Assembly (NCBI GenBank): GCA_032622095.1
Contig: CP136065.1
Location: forward strand, 35,560,732-35,624,731
Reading direction: 5' to 3'
Length of the DNA stretch: 64,000 nucleotides
DNA from: Siphonodentalium dalli
Lineage: Eukaryota; Mollusca; Scaphopoda; Gadilida; Siphonodentaliidae
Positions 21,350-32,754 of the stretch are shown here, one piece after another. Under the pieces are notes generated by a model. That model saw only the letters and a program-made list of their open reading frames with translations. It ran no database searches and had not been told where the DNA came from. The translations under genes and the position numbers were made by a program. How positions within the stretch are numbered: the first letter of the stretch is position 1; every line of letters starts with the position of its first letter.

Positions 21350-23150
21350 GTACACAATCATGATTACAGAACAGAAAACATTTTCCAGATACGTTGAGCA
21401 TTTTTTGAGTTATGTGCCTCCAAAATTGGGAGTTTGTATAATTTCGGAGCCTCAATTACCAAGAATTAGCTAAAATCCATTTTTTATGGTCTAGTATTTC
21501 AAAAACTAGAGAAAAATGAAGGGATATATTGCTGTTGTATTAGTTTACTCACTATATTGTGCACAAAAAATGATTACTTCGTACATCTATGATCGAGAAG
21601 ACAAAAATATTCTTAAACAAAATGTGTGTCCCATTGTATGGACTTTGCCAAGTTTGCCTTGTGACACAGAACTGGTGTGATGAAATACCATATGTGAGGT
21701 CATACAACTCAATAAATTGATATCCAGATGCCCTGTGTTTCTCATAACCTCTTAAGTGTACTAGGTTAAATACACTGTGCTGGAGTTGCTAAACACGTAT
21801 GTGCCAAAATCAACTTATAGCCCTATGAATACTTAGTATTGACTCTTTTTCCAAAATAAGCTATTTTGGACTGTTTTGGGGTATTTTTGTCCATTTAAAT
21901 TCTTTTTTTTGGCACAAATAGTAAACAACAATGGATAAATTAGTGTTTAATATGTAAAATCATTTGAACGTTCCTCCTAAAACACTTAGTGTTGGAAAAA
22001 ATAGGATTACATTGGTTATGCCAATCAACAGGCACTGGATTTCACATATTTTTCAAGAAACTGATTCCAAATTTGAACATTGATAATGGGGTAGGTGAAA
22101 TCACAAAAGGCTATGATCTTGTCACCATATTCGAGTCATTGGAGTGAAAGAGTTGTTTTATTCCAGTTTGTGTAGAATATTCTTGCATAATTAAAAGTTT
22201 AGTACTTTAGTGGAGGTTTATTTGGAACTTTATGAGCATGTTATATAGAACAACCCCGAAATAATGATTCACCATTTCGCCATCGAGTTGCAACACAAAT
22301 GATCGTAGCTCTAATTATGAACATCAAAACTGGAAGCAGTATACTCTGTATTAAAGAATAATGATTGTAGGAGCTGGTGATTGTAAAGTTTTATGCATCA
22401 AGGTCCATGTTTTCTGAGATTTTGTCAATATGGTTTCCCCTACCCCATTTTTCAGATATTCAAATTTGGCGTCAGTTTCCAGAACAATGATTGAAATTCA
22501 GTGATATTCATTGCCAAATCCAATATAAGGCTATTATTTCAACAGTAAAGTGTTTTAGGAGGAAAGTTCAAATGATTTTACACATTAAACGCACATTGTT
22601 TTTACTATTTATACACATAAATCTTTAAAAATGAACAAAAATGCCCCAAATGGATTTTTTTATATAAAATAGTCAATTCTCAGGATTCATAGGGCCATAA
22701 TTTGATTTTCTACACCATGGTTTTGGAAATTCCTTCACAGTGTGTTTAACCATGTATACGTAAGTGATTATGAGAAATACAGGGGAAATGGATACATATT
22801 TACTGAGTTGTATGACCTCGAATATGCTATTTCATCATGCCGGTTCTGGACCACAGGCAAATTTGGTGGGACACACATTTTGTTTAAGAATATTTTTGTC
22901 CTCTCAATCATAGATGCATAAAGAAATCATATTTTGTGCAGAACCTAGCGAGGAAATGACTAAAACAACAAGAAATCCCATTATTTTTCTTTAGTTTTTA
23001 AAATACACGACCATAAAAAATGGATTTTAACTAATTTGGAGAAATTGAGGCTCCGAAATTAGATAAACTCCAAATTTTGGAGGCACATAACTCAAAAAAT
23101 ACTCAACGTATCTTGGAAAGGTTTTCTGTTCTGTAATCAGGGTTGTGTAC
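21350..23150. repeat. ~1.8-kb long inverted repeat (arms ~750 bp)
   Basis: The left arm from GTACACAATCATGATTACAG (21350) to about 22120 is matched in reverse complement by the right arm from about 22390 to CTGTAATCAGGGTTGTGTAC (23131-23150). I followed pairing landmarks through the whole length, e.g. TTATGTGCCTCCAAAATT / GGAGGCACATAA, AAACAAAATGTGTGTCCCA on both, and AAATCATTTGAACKTTCCTC on both. Identity by eye is ~75-85%. Neither arm has a protein-like frame. It is either two inverted copies of one unknown repeat or a foldback element; a transcript through it would form a long imperfect double strand. It ends ~290 bp before the NHL gene's coding exon. Confidence 0.8.
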
Positions 23151-23374
23151 TATACAAAATGGATTTACACATGGAAGGCCTTGTGAAATAAAATTGAGTA
23201 TTTTACAAAATTTTGACAAATATTGGTGGAAAATGTTGCAATAATAAATTCAACAAACGGCCATATGCAATTTATATTTGTTGAATGTTTCGCTCAACAT
23301 CTCCCAAAGTGATCTTTTCGTCTGTGTTTGTTTAGTGTAAAGAAATGAAGGCGTCACGATAATAATGTATTCCA

Positions 23375-23443
23375 ATGACGAACCTTCCCGATTTAACAAT
23401 GAGCGCCATGTTGATAATTTTGCTTTTATTTTTCAGAAAAGTC
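23375..23443 (+). promoter_or_regulatory. Probable 3' splice site before the NHL coding exon
   Basis: A pyrimidine-rich tract TTTTGCTTTTATTTTTCAG ends at 23436, followed by AAAAGTC and the ATG. The same tract and AAAAGTCATG occur at the start of the minus-strand paralogue (CAG at 52257-52255). Conservation of a non-coding acceptor-like motif in both supports an intron here. Confidence 0.55.
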
Positions 23444-24946
23444 ATGTCGACCGCTGTATTCTGTGAGCTGGACTCCCGACCATTTGATTCGTTCTGTGGC
23501 ACCCACTCCATACCATGCTGTTCCTCGTGCCATGAAATCGCCTATCCCGAATGTAAACTCGAAGAGTTGTCGAAGGCTACAGCAAAAATGAAAGCGGACG
23601 TCCAAAAATACGAATCAGTTCTTGATAAATTAATCTCAAAAGCAAAAGAGGTGAAGGAATCTGTTCCCTGTTGGTTAACCAAGCAGGACGGACGGGAGCA
23701 GGATATGATATCGGAGATACAGACTTTATTTTCTGAAATTCGCCGAGTCGTTGATAAATGCGAGCAGAACACGATCAAAGGTGTTAGGGAGACTATGTCA
23801 AAGCACAAGTTATCAGCACAGAGTGTGGATAAGATAGTAAAAGTTTTGTCCGAACTGAAGCAAGAACAAGTATTGGCAGCAGAGCTTGGGCATGAGTTGG
23901 AATCAGGTTCTAGCGAGGGGGCCGCAGTGGTAAATTCAGGAATAGATGACGCTCCTGTCGTTTCTGAAAATGCCACCTCTGAAGAATCGATTGCACAAAG
24001 AGCTCAAACCCTCAACGGACGCTCAATCAAGCTCCGTCAGGCGATATCCAGGTCAGAACGCCTGATCAGCGATTATGAAGACTTATCGCCGATAGATTAC
24101 GAAGTCGTCACCAATAAAGGAGTCACGGATTCTGTACAGAATATTTTAAAAGATTCTTGTAATATCCATATTTGTGAGAAGCCTATCATACAATTAGTCA
24201 AGGAACTGGACATTTCGTGCGGAGGACCTTCATCTGTCATGGTATTTCTCAACAAGAGTTTGAAGTCGGACATGATTGTTGCGTCCTCCGGTGAATACAG
24301 ACTCAGTATGGTAACCCAAAGTGGCGAAACGACAAAGTCTGTTGCCCTGAAGAACGCTACCCGACCATATGGTGTATGTCTTATGAATGATCGCATCTAC
24401 GTAACGGATGCGCTTAAACAGATATCGGTATATCAAACATCAGATCTCAGTCACCAAGCATCGTTTCCTGTATCCGGAGGGTGTGCAGGTATCGTAGCCG
24501 TCGGCGACAGATTAGTTGTTGCATGTTTCCTTGATCGCTACGTGCGTGCTCTATCAACGAGCGGTGGCGTCATTTCTCAGTCGACACATTCCTTCAAGCA
24601 TCCATGGGGGTTGGCTGTATCTCCAGAGGTCGACTGTGTGTTTGTGACGGATCATACAGCAGATAAGGTGGTAGTTTTGTCCCCAGACCTCACGACACAT
24701 CTCAGAACAATACCGTGTGGTGGATCTGGTCCGATGGATGTGTGTGTCTTTGGAGCCAACATTTACGTCTGCAACCACGGCAGTAATCAAGTGATAGAAC
24801 TGAGCTGTGACGGACAACGTAGTCGCTCCGTAATATCAGTAACCAGTCCCATTGGAATATGCATCAACAACGCCAGAATGTGCTTCGTGGTTTCAAATAT
24901 TAATTCCAATATAACATCATACATTCCGCGGATGCAAAATGTCTAG
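23444..24946 (+). CDS. B-box-like / coiled-coil / NHL-propeller protein (TRIM2/3/71-like architecture, no RING)
   Basis: A single open 500-residue frame, probably a cytosolic scaffold or regulator; the partner or substrate cannot be told from sequence. Domains: a Cys-rich B-box-like finger at residues 7-37 (C7, C18, H21, C26, C29, C37; an Asp sits where the second ligand is usually His), a coiled coil about 40-145 and 185-235, and an NHL-type beta-propeller about 262-498 with blades reading RPYGVCLMNDRIYVTD, HPWGLAVSPEVDCVFVTD and GPMDVCVFGANIYVCN. There is no RING domain, so no direct ubiquitin-ligase evidence. I chose Met 23444 because TTTTATTTTTCAG directly before it looks like a splice acceptor and is conserved in the paralogue at 52255; the open frame upstream from 23375 is then intron. 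A 5' exon is probably further upstream. The stop is TAG. Function is inferred from architecture only. Confidence 0.85.
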   Translation: MSTAVFCELDSRPFDSFCGTHSIPCCSSCHEIAYPECKLEELSKATAKMKADVQKYESVLDKLISKAKEVKESVPCWLTKQDGREQDMISEIQTLFSEIRRVVDKCEQNTIKGVRETMSKHKLSAQSVDKIVKVLSELKQEQVLAAELGHELESGSSEGAAVVNSGIDDAPVVSENATSEESIAQRAQTLNGRSIKLRQAISRSERLISDYEDLSPIDYEVVTNKGVTDSVQNILKDSCNIHICEKPIIQLVKELDISCGGPSSVMVFLNKSLKSDMIVASSGEYRLSMVTQSGETTKSVALKNATRPYGVCLMNDRIYVTDALKQISVYQTSDLSHQASFPVSGGCAGIVAVGDRLVVACFLDRYVRALSTSGGVISQSTHSFKHPWGLAVSPEVDCVFVTDHTADKVVVLSPDLTTHLRTIPCGGSGPMDVCVFGANIYVCNHGSNQVIELSCDGQRSRSVISVTSPIGICINNARMCFVVSNINSNITSYIPRMQNV

Positions 24947-25122
24947 AGAAGTTCAAGTACATGTAGTTTATATAGGCACGATGTATATAGCCAGGCGGAC
25001 AAGTAATCAGTGACAGCACACTGGATCACGAGGGACAACCTCGTCGAAACGTAATATAAGTTGATGGTTCTTCAGAATGTGCTTAGAACTGCTGCGAAAC
25101 ATGGAAGCTCAAAATTAATATG

Positions 25123-25139
25123 AATAAAATAGAAATAAA
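25123..25139 (+). promoter_or_regulatory. Possible polyadenylation signals of the NHL gene
   Basis: Two AATAAA hexamers (25123-25128 and 25134-25139) lie ~180 bp after the stop codon. They are also close to a LINE remnant, so assignment to the NHL gene is tentative. Confidence 0.35.
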
Positions 25140-25174
25140 AGGAAAAAAGATTATTCTAAATTCAATTTTAGACT

Positions 25175-25870
25175 ATCAAATTCTGAACTTGAGATTTTCC
25201 AATGCTACAAATACCTCGGTTATATATTTTACTATACTAGCAGTTTACAATATGCTGTTAATATAAGGCTGATACAGCTCTTGAGCTATTTTCTAACTTG
25301 AATCTAAATTTGTTGAATTCAATACATCTAATACAGAATTAGCTAATAAACTTTTTGACACCATCATCAGACCCATTATAACTTATGGATCTGAAGTGTG
25401 GATAGGAGATTTCAATGAGAAGGTCTGATCAATGATGATTCAACACCTTTTGAAAAGATTAACATCAGATTTTGTCAATTCGTACTGGGTATAAATCAAA
25501 ATTCTGCCAACATTTCAAGTCTGTGAACATGGCAGAAAACACATATATATTACTATTTAGAAACTTGCATTGGATATTATCTACGGCTTAAGTTGCATCC
25601 ATTTTTTCTAAAGGAGCCCTATGAAGTTGACCTGGAAGTTTTCCTTGGTGAACATAATTCTTGGTTCAGTGCCATTGATATTGCATTAACTATATCTGAT
25701 TTGAATATTAATTCTGTGGATAGCAATAGCTTGGGAAAACTGATAGATGACCATTACTCAAAGTCAATAATGAAACGACTCAGTGATATTTCTCATAAAG
25801 ATGAAAATATCAAACTGCAATTATATGGAAAAATTCATCGTGTCAACATGATTTGATAGATTGAATATAA
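25175..25870 (+). pseudogene. LINE ORF2 C-terminal remnant
   Basis: In shifting frames the sequence reads FQCYKYLGY (about 25200), LANKLFDTIIRPIITYGSEVW (cut here by one short gap of certainty), KINIRFCQFVLGI and similar: the post-RT part of an APE-type LINE ORF2. Numerous stops and frame changes show an old copy. It is related in type to LINE-1 and LINE-2 of this window (compare LFDKLIKPIILYGCEIW at 5802). Confidence 0.7.
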
Positions 25871-26317
25871 CATTGAATTCTGATCCTATTTAGCCCTATC
25901 CCGATCATGAATTTGAATTCTTGATGGACACTGATGCCAGCTTGATAATAATTGGCGCTGTTTTGTCCAGAATGGACAAGACAAGAGTTGTTTCCTATGC
26001 TAGTCATACAATGATGACAAGCTTAAAATGTTATGGAAAAGTAAAATATAAACCTTATAAATATGACGATTGAACCTTTTGAGATACTCGGAAATCTGCT
26101 AAACGCAAACAACCCAATGAATGCAAGATAACTGTATGTGATTATATTCGGTGATGCATGGAAACTAGCATGGTTTAACTCGCTTGTACTTCAGAAAAAA
26201 CTTTTAACACAGTATGTCACGAGCTCGGCGAACATCCCATTTCAGCACAACCTCAACTGTTTCATACTCTATATATCGTCATATAAGGTTTCTCATATGC
26301 TTTGGTGTATGTAATCT
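25871..26317. other. Intergenic, no supported gene
   Basis: The frame fragments FLMDTDASLI and RMDKTRVVSYAS near 25915-26010 resemble the RNase H start of an LTR-element Pol (DTDAS...VLS). This suggests a small, very old broken fragment of such an element. Otherwise nothing is recognised. Confidence 0.3.
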
Positions 26318-29300
26318 ATTATATATTTTGGAAGATCTGTGTGTCTGTGTGTGTGTGTGTGTGTCTGTGTGTTCGCGATGAACTCGAAAACGTCCCAACC
26401 GATTTCGATGAAACTTGGTATGTGGGGGTATTTTCGGCCGGGGACGAACATAGGCATATTAATTTGTCCGTGCGACGTCACCTTGACCTTGAAATCGGGT
26501 CATTTCAAGGTCAAACGCCCGAATATCACGGGATCTCGATGAAACTTGGTATGTGGGGGTACTTTCTTATGGCGAGTCTCATAAGCATATTCATTTGCCC
26601 GTGCGACGTGACCTTGACCTTGAAATCGGGTAACTTCAAGGTCAAATCGCCAATTTTGATGGGATTTCGACGAAATTTGATACGTTGGGTTACTTTTGTT
26701 CACCGATTGTTTTGGACGGGTCCAATCGTGACCCCGACCAGACCTTGACCTTCAAAATGATCAATTCAAGGTCAAATCGGGTAAAACCGGATGGATTTCG
26801 ACGGGCACGTTTGTCGGGTACTTTTGTCCGGGCAGTGTTTTGGACTGGTCAAATCGTTACCCCACTTGACCTTGACCTTCAAAATGGACAATTCAAGGTC
26901 AAAGCCCGGACGAAGTCGGGTCACCTTCTAGTCTATTATATATTTTGGAAGATCTGTGTGTCTGTGTGTGTCTGTGTGTGTGTTCGCGATGAACTCAAAA
27001 ACGGCCCACCCGATTTCGATGAAACTTGGTATGTGGGGGTATTTTCGGCCGGGGACGAACATAGGCCTATTAATTTGTCCGTGCGACGCCACCTTGACCT
27101 TGAAATCGGGTCATTTCAAGGTCAAACGCCCGAATATCACGGGATTTCGATGAAACTTGGTATGTGGGGGTACTTTCTTATGGCGAGTCTCATAAGCATA
27201 TTCATTTGCCCGTGCGACGTGACCTTGACCTTGAAATCGGGTAACTTCAAGGTCAAATCGCCAATTTTGATGGGATTTCGACGAAATTTGATACGTGGGG
27301 TTACTTTTGTCCACTGATTGTTTTGACGGGTCCAATCGTGACCCCGACCAGAGCTTGACCTTCAAAATTATCAATTCAAGGTCAAATCGGGTAAAACCGG
27401 ATGGATTTCGACGGGCACGTTTGTCGGGTACTTTTGTCCGGGCAGTGTTTTTGGACTGGTAAAATCGTGACCCCACTTGATCTTGACCTTCAAAATGGAA
27501 AATTCAAGGTCAAAGCCCGGACGAAGTCGGGTCACCTTCTAGTCTATTATATATTTTGGAAAATCTGTGTGTGTGTGTGTGTGTTCGCGATGGACTCGAA
27601 CACGGCTGGACCGATTTCGACCAAACTTGGTACGGACACGTAATTCGACCCGGGAACGAACATGGGCCTATTGATTTTCAGATCCGAGGTCAACTTTTCA
27701 CGTGCCGAGGTCAAATCTGTTTTTACGCTGTGTTACGGGACTTTCATTTGAGTTCGGTGCTTACAAATCGATTCGAAACAGCGCGAATAATAAAATGCCA
27801 GTCATAATAATGACACTGTGAGAATCTTTCGTGTTTCCTCTTTCCAACGATATATAATGCGTATGTATCCGTTTTAGTTATCTGCCTCAATTATCAAGAA
27901 GAAGTGGTACTATCTTCCATCAGGATAAAACAATGCGTAACTTCTATGACGTCGTTAGAGGTCATAACGTTAGATCACGTTAACGCTTAACCGGCCGATG
28001 CATTTGACTGTTTCAGACGTCTTGGCGATATCTCGGGCACCGATGGTAATTTATCTTTACGTGTGTATATGAGGCGCGTTTATATACTTGAGTGGAAATC
28101 AAATCGGGTTAAACTGGCGGATTTTTACGGACGAAATTTGATGCATAGGGTATCTCGGTATCCGCTGGGCCGATTTCCCGGTATCCGCTGGGCCGATTTC
28201 CACCATTTTTGGGGTGTTGGTGTTTGACCCCACCTGACCTTGACCTTCAAAATGGTCAATTCAAGGTCAAAGCCCGGACGAAGTCGGGTCACCTTCTAGT
28301 CTATTATATATTTTGGAAGATCTGTGTGTTTGTGTGTGTGTGTGTGTGTTCGCGATGGACTCGAACACGGCTGGACAGATTTCGACCAAACTTGGTACGG
28401 ACACGTAATTCGACCCGGGAACGAACATGGGCCTATTGGTTTCCAGATCCGATGTCAACTTTTCACGTGCCGAGGTCAAATCTGTTTTTACGCTGTGTTA
28501 CGGGACTTTCATTTGAGTTCGGTGCTTACAAATCGATTCGAAACAGCGCGAATAATAAAATGCCAGTCATAATAATGACACGGTGAGAATCAGTTTTAGT
28601 TATATGCCCCAATTATCAAGAAGAAGTGGTACTATCTTCCATCAGGATAAAAATAATGCGTAACTTCTATGACGTCGTTAGATGTCATAACGTTAGATCA
28701 CGTTAACGCTTAACCGGCCGATGCATTTGACTGTTTCAGACGTCTTGGCGATATCTCGGGCACCGATGGTAATTTATCTTCACGTTGAAACTTGATAATT
28801 AATGAGCGTGTGTATATGAGGCGCGTTTATATACTTGAGTGCAAATCAAATCGGGTTAAACTGGCGGATTTTTACGGACGAAATTTGATGCATAGGGTAT
28901 CTCGGTATCCGCTGGGCCGATTTCCCGGTATCCGCTGGGCCGATTTCCACCATTTTTGGGGTGTTGGTGTTTGACCCCACCTGACCTTCAAAATGGTCAA
29001 TTCAAGGTCAAAGCCCGGACGAAGTCGGGTCACCTTCTAGTCTATTATATATTTTGGAAGATCTGTCTGTGTGTGTATCTATCTGTGTGTGTGTGTGTGT
29101 GTGTGTTCGCGATGAACTCGAAAACGACCGAGCCGATTTCGATGAAACTTTGTATGTGGGGGTATTTTCGGCCGGGAACGGGCATAGGCCTATCAATTTG
29201 TCCGTGCGACGTGACCTTGACCTTGAAATCGGGTAATTTCAAGGTCAAACGCCCAAATATTACGGGATTTCAATGAAACTTGGTATGCGGGGGTACATTC

Positions 29301-29665
29301 GTATGGGGAGTCCCATAAGCATATTCATTTACCCGTGCGACGTGACCTTGACCTTGAAATCGGGTCAATTCAAGGTCAAATCGCCAATGTTGATGGGATT
29401 TCGACGAAATTTGATACATGGGGGTACTTTTGCAATTGAGTGTTTTGGACGGGTCAAATCGTGACTCCGACCTGACCTTGACCTTCAAAATAATAAATTC
29501 AAGGTGAAATCGGATAAAACCGGATGGATTTCGACGGGCACGTTTGTCGGGTACTTTTGTCCGGGCAGTGTTTTGGACTGGTCAAATCGTGACCCCACTT
29601 GACCTTGACCTTGAAAATGGACAATTCAAGGTCAAAGCCCGGACGAAGTCTGTTCACCTTCTAGT
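26318..29665 (+). repeat. Five tandem ~610-760-bp units rich in TCAAGGTCA
   Basis: Units start TCTATTATATATTTTGGAAG at about 26318, 26933, 27543, 28302 and 29040. Each passes through a (TG)n run and TTCGCGATGRACTCGAA and ends GAAGTCGGGTCACCTTCTAG or a close variant. Two types alternate in blocks: type A (units 1, 2, 5) contains ATGAAACTTGGTATGTGGGG twice; type B (units 3, 4) contains GACCAAACTTGGTACGGACA and ~400 bp absent from A. By eye I count 28 occurrences of TCAAGGTCA or its complement, many paired as TTGACCTTGAAAT...ATTTCAAGGTCAA hairpins. Non-coding; the long GT-related open frames are by-products. Confidence 0.85.
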
Positions 29666-30399
29666 ATTATATATACATGCATATATAAACGTGTATAATC
29701 AGGTGTATTTATGTGTATGCATGCATAAATGTCGTGAATATACGAATGCTTATATGCACTAAATTTTGTTTCGTGTTTGTTTATAAAAAAAACTGTATAT
29801 TATATAGCCAAATTCCTGATGTGCTTATATTCTAAATTTATTTGTAATCTAGGAACACGTGCACATGTTGACAAAATACAAGCACAAAATCGACATAAGA
29901 CTGTTGCGTTTTTGGAAAAAAACAACGTCCTTGCACACATATAGCGATCAACATGATATACAATAAATATTTATTGTAGTATGCAAGCGGTCATGACTGC
30001 CATTTTCTGTGTTGTATCGTATTTATTTTATCATTTGTCGTGCACTTCGTCCACGTGTTATTTGATTTTCGTAATCTCGTGACCGTGACCATGGCGACCA
30101 GGGACGTGGCTAAATGGTCTCCGTTGGGGGGTGTCCACCTTGATAATTCCAACTGCACCCCCCTTGAATCAGACCAAAACACCCATTGAATCAGACCAAA
30201 GGTTTTGCATAATTGCATTCCCTCCTTGCACCTAAGTGTTTACATGCCTAATAGCCTTTTTATAAACCATGGTTCTATCTACCCGGTATGATAATATTCA
30301 TATATTTTGAACCTGAAAATTATACAAAACCTAACATCTAGTGGTCTAACTCGAGACAAATGCACACGACTACCGGAAATAGATCAGGACACATCGGGC
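29666..30399. other. Intergenic, no supported gene
   Basis: A stretch at about 30110-30190 (GGGGGGTGTCCACCTTGATA, then AACTGCACCCCCC) has a weaker relative at 48300-48350. No coding evidence. Confidence 0.4.
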
Positions 30400-31110
30400 G
30401 GACCATGGTTGTTCGGCCCGGTATGAGAAAATTTTGAAAACTAAACAATAAAATCTAGACTGACCTCAAACTTTCCTAAAATTTCAAACCTCATACTGTC
30501 CCGTAGTTTGAAAATTTTCCAAGTGATGACCATTTCAGTCAACAATTTTAACCAAATGTAGTAAAATAATATTTTCTTAAACTCATTCGCAGTTTTTTAT
30601 TGGCCACGGGGAGGGACACACCGGGCCGACCATGGTGAACATTTTGAAATTTGAAATTTGAATAAGAAAATCGCAAAATCCTAGCATCTCGACTAGCCTC
30701 AAGCATTCATAGAGTTGGAAATTTCAAACCTGACACCCCGACTTAGGTTGGAAATTCCAGTGACAATTTTGACCAAATGTGGGACTATATTGTTTTCTTA
30801 AATTAACTAGAAGTTTTTGACTGGCCATGGGGAGGGACGAGGACACAAGCTTTCCAAGTGTTGGAAATGTCCAACCTGACACCCCATGAGGTTGGAAAAT
30901 TTCTAACTGATGGCCATTTCAGTCCAAAAATTTTACTAAAAGAAGGAAAATATGCAAAATATTGATCCAAAAACAATAAATTCCCCTAATAAATTGTTTG
31001 AAAATCAAACTACAAGAACATTTTCAACCTATTGTTGGTGTGAAATTTCCAACTAATGTTGTGTCAGGTATAGAATTTCCAACTGTTGAAAATTTTGACC
31101 AAAGTTGGTC
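30400..31110. repeat. Degenerate tandem repeat, roughly three ~210-bp units
   Basis: The elements GACCATGG, AAATTTCAAACCTSAYAC, GACCATTTCAGTC, TTTTGACCAAATGT and TGGCCAYGGGGAGGGAC recur in the same order around 30400-30620, 30620-30840 and 30830-31100. Short dyads such as TTGGAAATTTCCAAC are frequent. Non-coding. Confidence 0.55.
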
Positions 31111-31545
31111 GTCACGTCTCTGATGGCGACGCCCGCCACATATTTCCTCTATTTCGTTATATTACGACCGTATTCCTGAGTGTATATTTCAAAGGAGTAT
31201 ACTGAGTTAATCAGAAGGGTGATAACTCTATATAGAACGTGCTTTGACTAAATCACGGAGATATGATATGAACGAATTTACAACACAGATGTTTCTTTAA
31301 AACACATTAATATCCCATTCCAATGCTCTTTAAAAAGACTTCTTCAAACATCTCCGTTATTTAGTCAACACTCCTAACCTCAATCCGATCCCGCGTGGCA
31401 CACGTTGCTGCGATTGAATATCAATTGTTATCAAATCGTCAGCCCCGTTTGTATATCTTACGCTATCTAATCGCGTGAGTATTGACTGCATAATTCACCG
31501 GGGCAGCTCAACAATCCCCTCCTGGGTTAATTACACCCCTTATAA
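31111..31545. other. Intergenic, no supported gene
   Basis: Nothing recognised. Confidence 0.4.
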
Positions 31546-32754
31546 TGGGGGTATACAGTTTTGCGCCTGTCCGTCTGTCCATGTGGGTGCACATGTGAGC
31601 CTTTAGTTGATTAGGGGAGGAGCCTCAGACAAAAGAAAGTTTGACAAGATCGACCACCTAATGCCAAACTACCATCTAATGCCCATTATTCCTACACTTT
31701 AGGAGTTAAGTGGAAGTCGTAAGTGGTCAAACTGTACAAAAAAAAAAACATTAATGGCTCCGTCGGGCGTCTTTTCTCTGGCTCATTATTATGTTTCAAA
31801 AACATGATAAAATTTGATTCAGACAAAAGTCCTAGTATCCCATGAACATCTTTTGATATGGATATCTTTGGAAACTCCTGGCAGAGACCTTCAAAGAGCC
31901 TTCAAAAAGTCCCATAAATCAGGGGGGGGGGGGTCGGAAAAAAAATTCAGGCACGTATGGCATTTTTTCCCTTTCGATCATTTTTTGTACCCGCCAATTT
32001 TTTTACGTTTTCGGCAGTTTTTTCCGACCATTTTTTTACACCCACCCCCCCCCCCCCCCCCTTTTAACACTAAAACAGAGATTTGCGGGGGGAATTCACT
32101 GTAGACAGCTGTATATGAATTTCTGTGCATACTATTTATCATGGATGTTAACATGGACATGTAGATAGGAATGAGTCATTTTGAGGTCATTCGGCCAAAA
32201 AAACATGGCTGCCAGCGGCCATCTTGGATTTCAAAATTTGCAACAAAATACAACACGATAACTGCCTGCAGTCAGTTTACAGTTAGAATTACATTATTTC
32301 TCTCATTCAAAGTGGGTTTGAAGCCCAACTCATTGCCAAAACACTAAAAAACAAGCAGGATTTAATTTTTTTAGTTGCGGAAAAAATTGCTTGTTGGTGG
32401 CTTTGACCACCCACCCACCCCGGCATATGTGCCGGAAATTTTTTGTTCACCCCCCCCCTGCATAAATCGGTAAAAGTCCCAGAACATGCTTCGTCACTTT
32501 CGAATTTCCCCTAAGTTGTCGGAGTTATGGCCATTTTTTGTGCCATGTTTTTTTTTCGGTTTTTGGTTTCGGGGTGAATATTAGTTTTGGATCTTCAGTC
32601 GCCTTGAAACTTGGTATTTTGTGGTTTAGTCCCAGAAGAGGCAGTTCGGAAGAACACAATATGAAGTCCCATAACTCTTGTCGAAGATCCCACAAATGGA
32701 AGTCCCATAACTACCATTTCGTCAGTCGGGGCGCGTCTGTCCGTATCCGTCTGT
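31546..32754 (+). mobile_element. Head of a non-coding repeat element (GGGGGTATACAGTTTTGCGCC type)
   Basis: GGGGGTATACAGTTTTGCGCC followed by CTGTCCGTCTGTCC at 31549-31580 looks like the terminus of a dispersed element. Behind it lie a second G/C-rich block (G12 at 31922, C18 at 32044-32062), phrases such as AAGTCCCATAAC repeated at 32670 and 32700, and CTGTCCGTATCCGTCTGTTC at 32738, leading into the tandem array at 32755. Boundaries and unity are uncertain; it may be several elements. Confidence 0.4.
32130..32245 (+). repeat. Solitary HINE-core monomer
   Basis: ATGGATGTTAACATGGACAT, GGAATGAGTCATTTTGAGGT and ACATGGCTGCCAGCGGCCAT are one ~115 bp piece of the ~161-bp core monomer of the HINE-like elements at 38-41 and 53-57 kb. 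Confidence 0.75.

Noticed and set aside
23375-23443. N-terminal hydrophobic stretch (MLIILLLFF) as a signal peptide or membrane anchor of the NHL protein
   Set aside because: It is encoded by a pyrimidine-rich tract ending in CAG that looks like a splice acceptor and is conserved as such in the paralogue; the protein family is cytosolic.
26302-29276. Several 60-210 codon frames over the GT-rich units
   Set aside because: Composition follows the tandem repeat, both strands are open, and the frames change between units. No protein family.
31978-32104. Pro/Gly-rich frames near 32040
   Set aside because: Produced by the C18/G runs; both strands read through as poly-Pro or poly-Gly.
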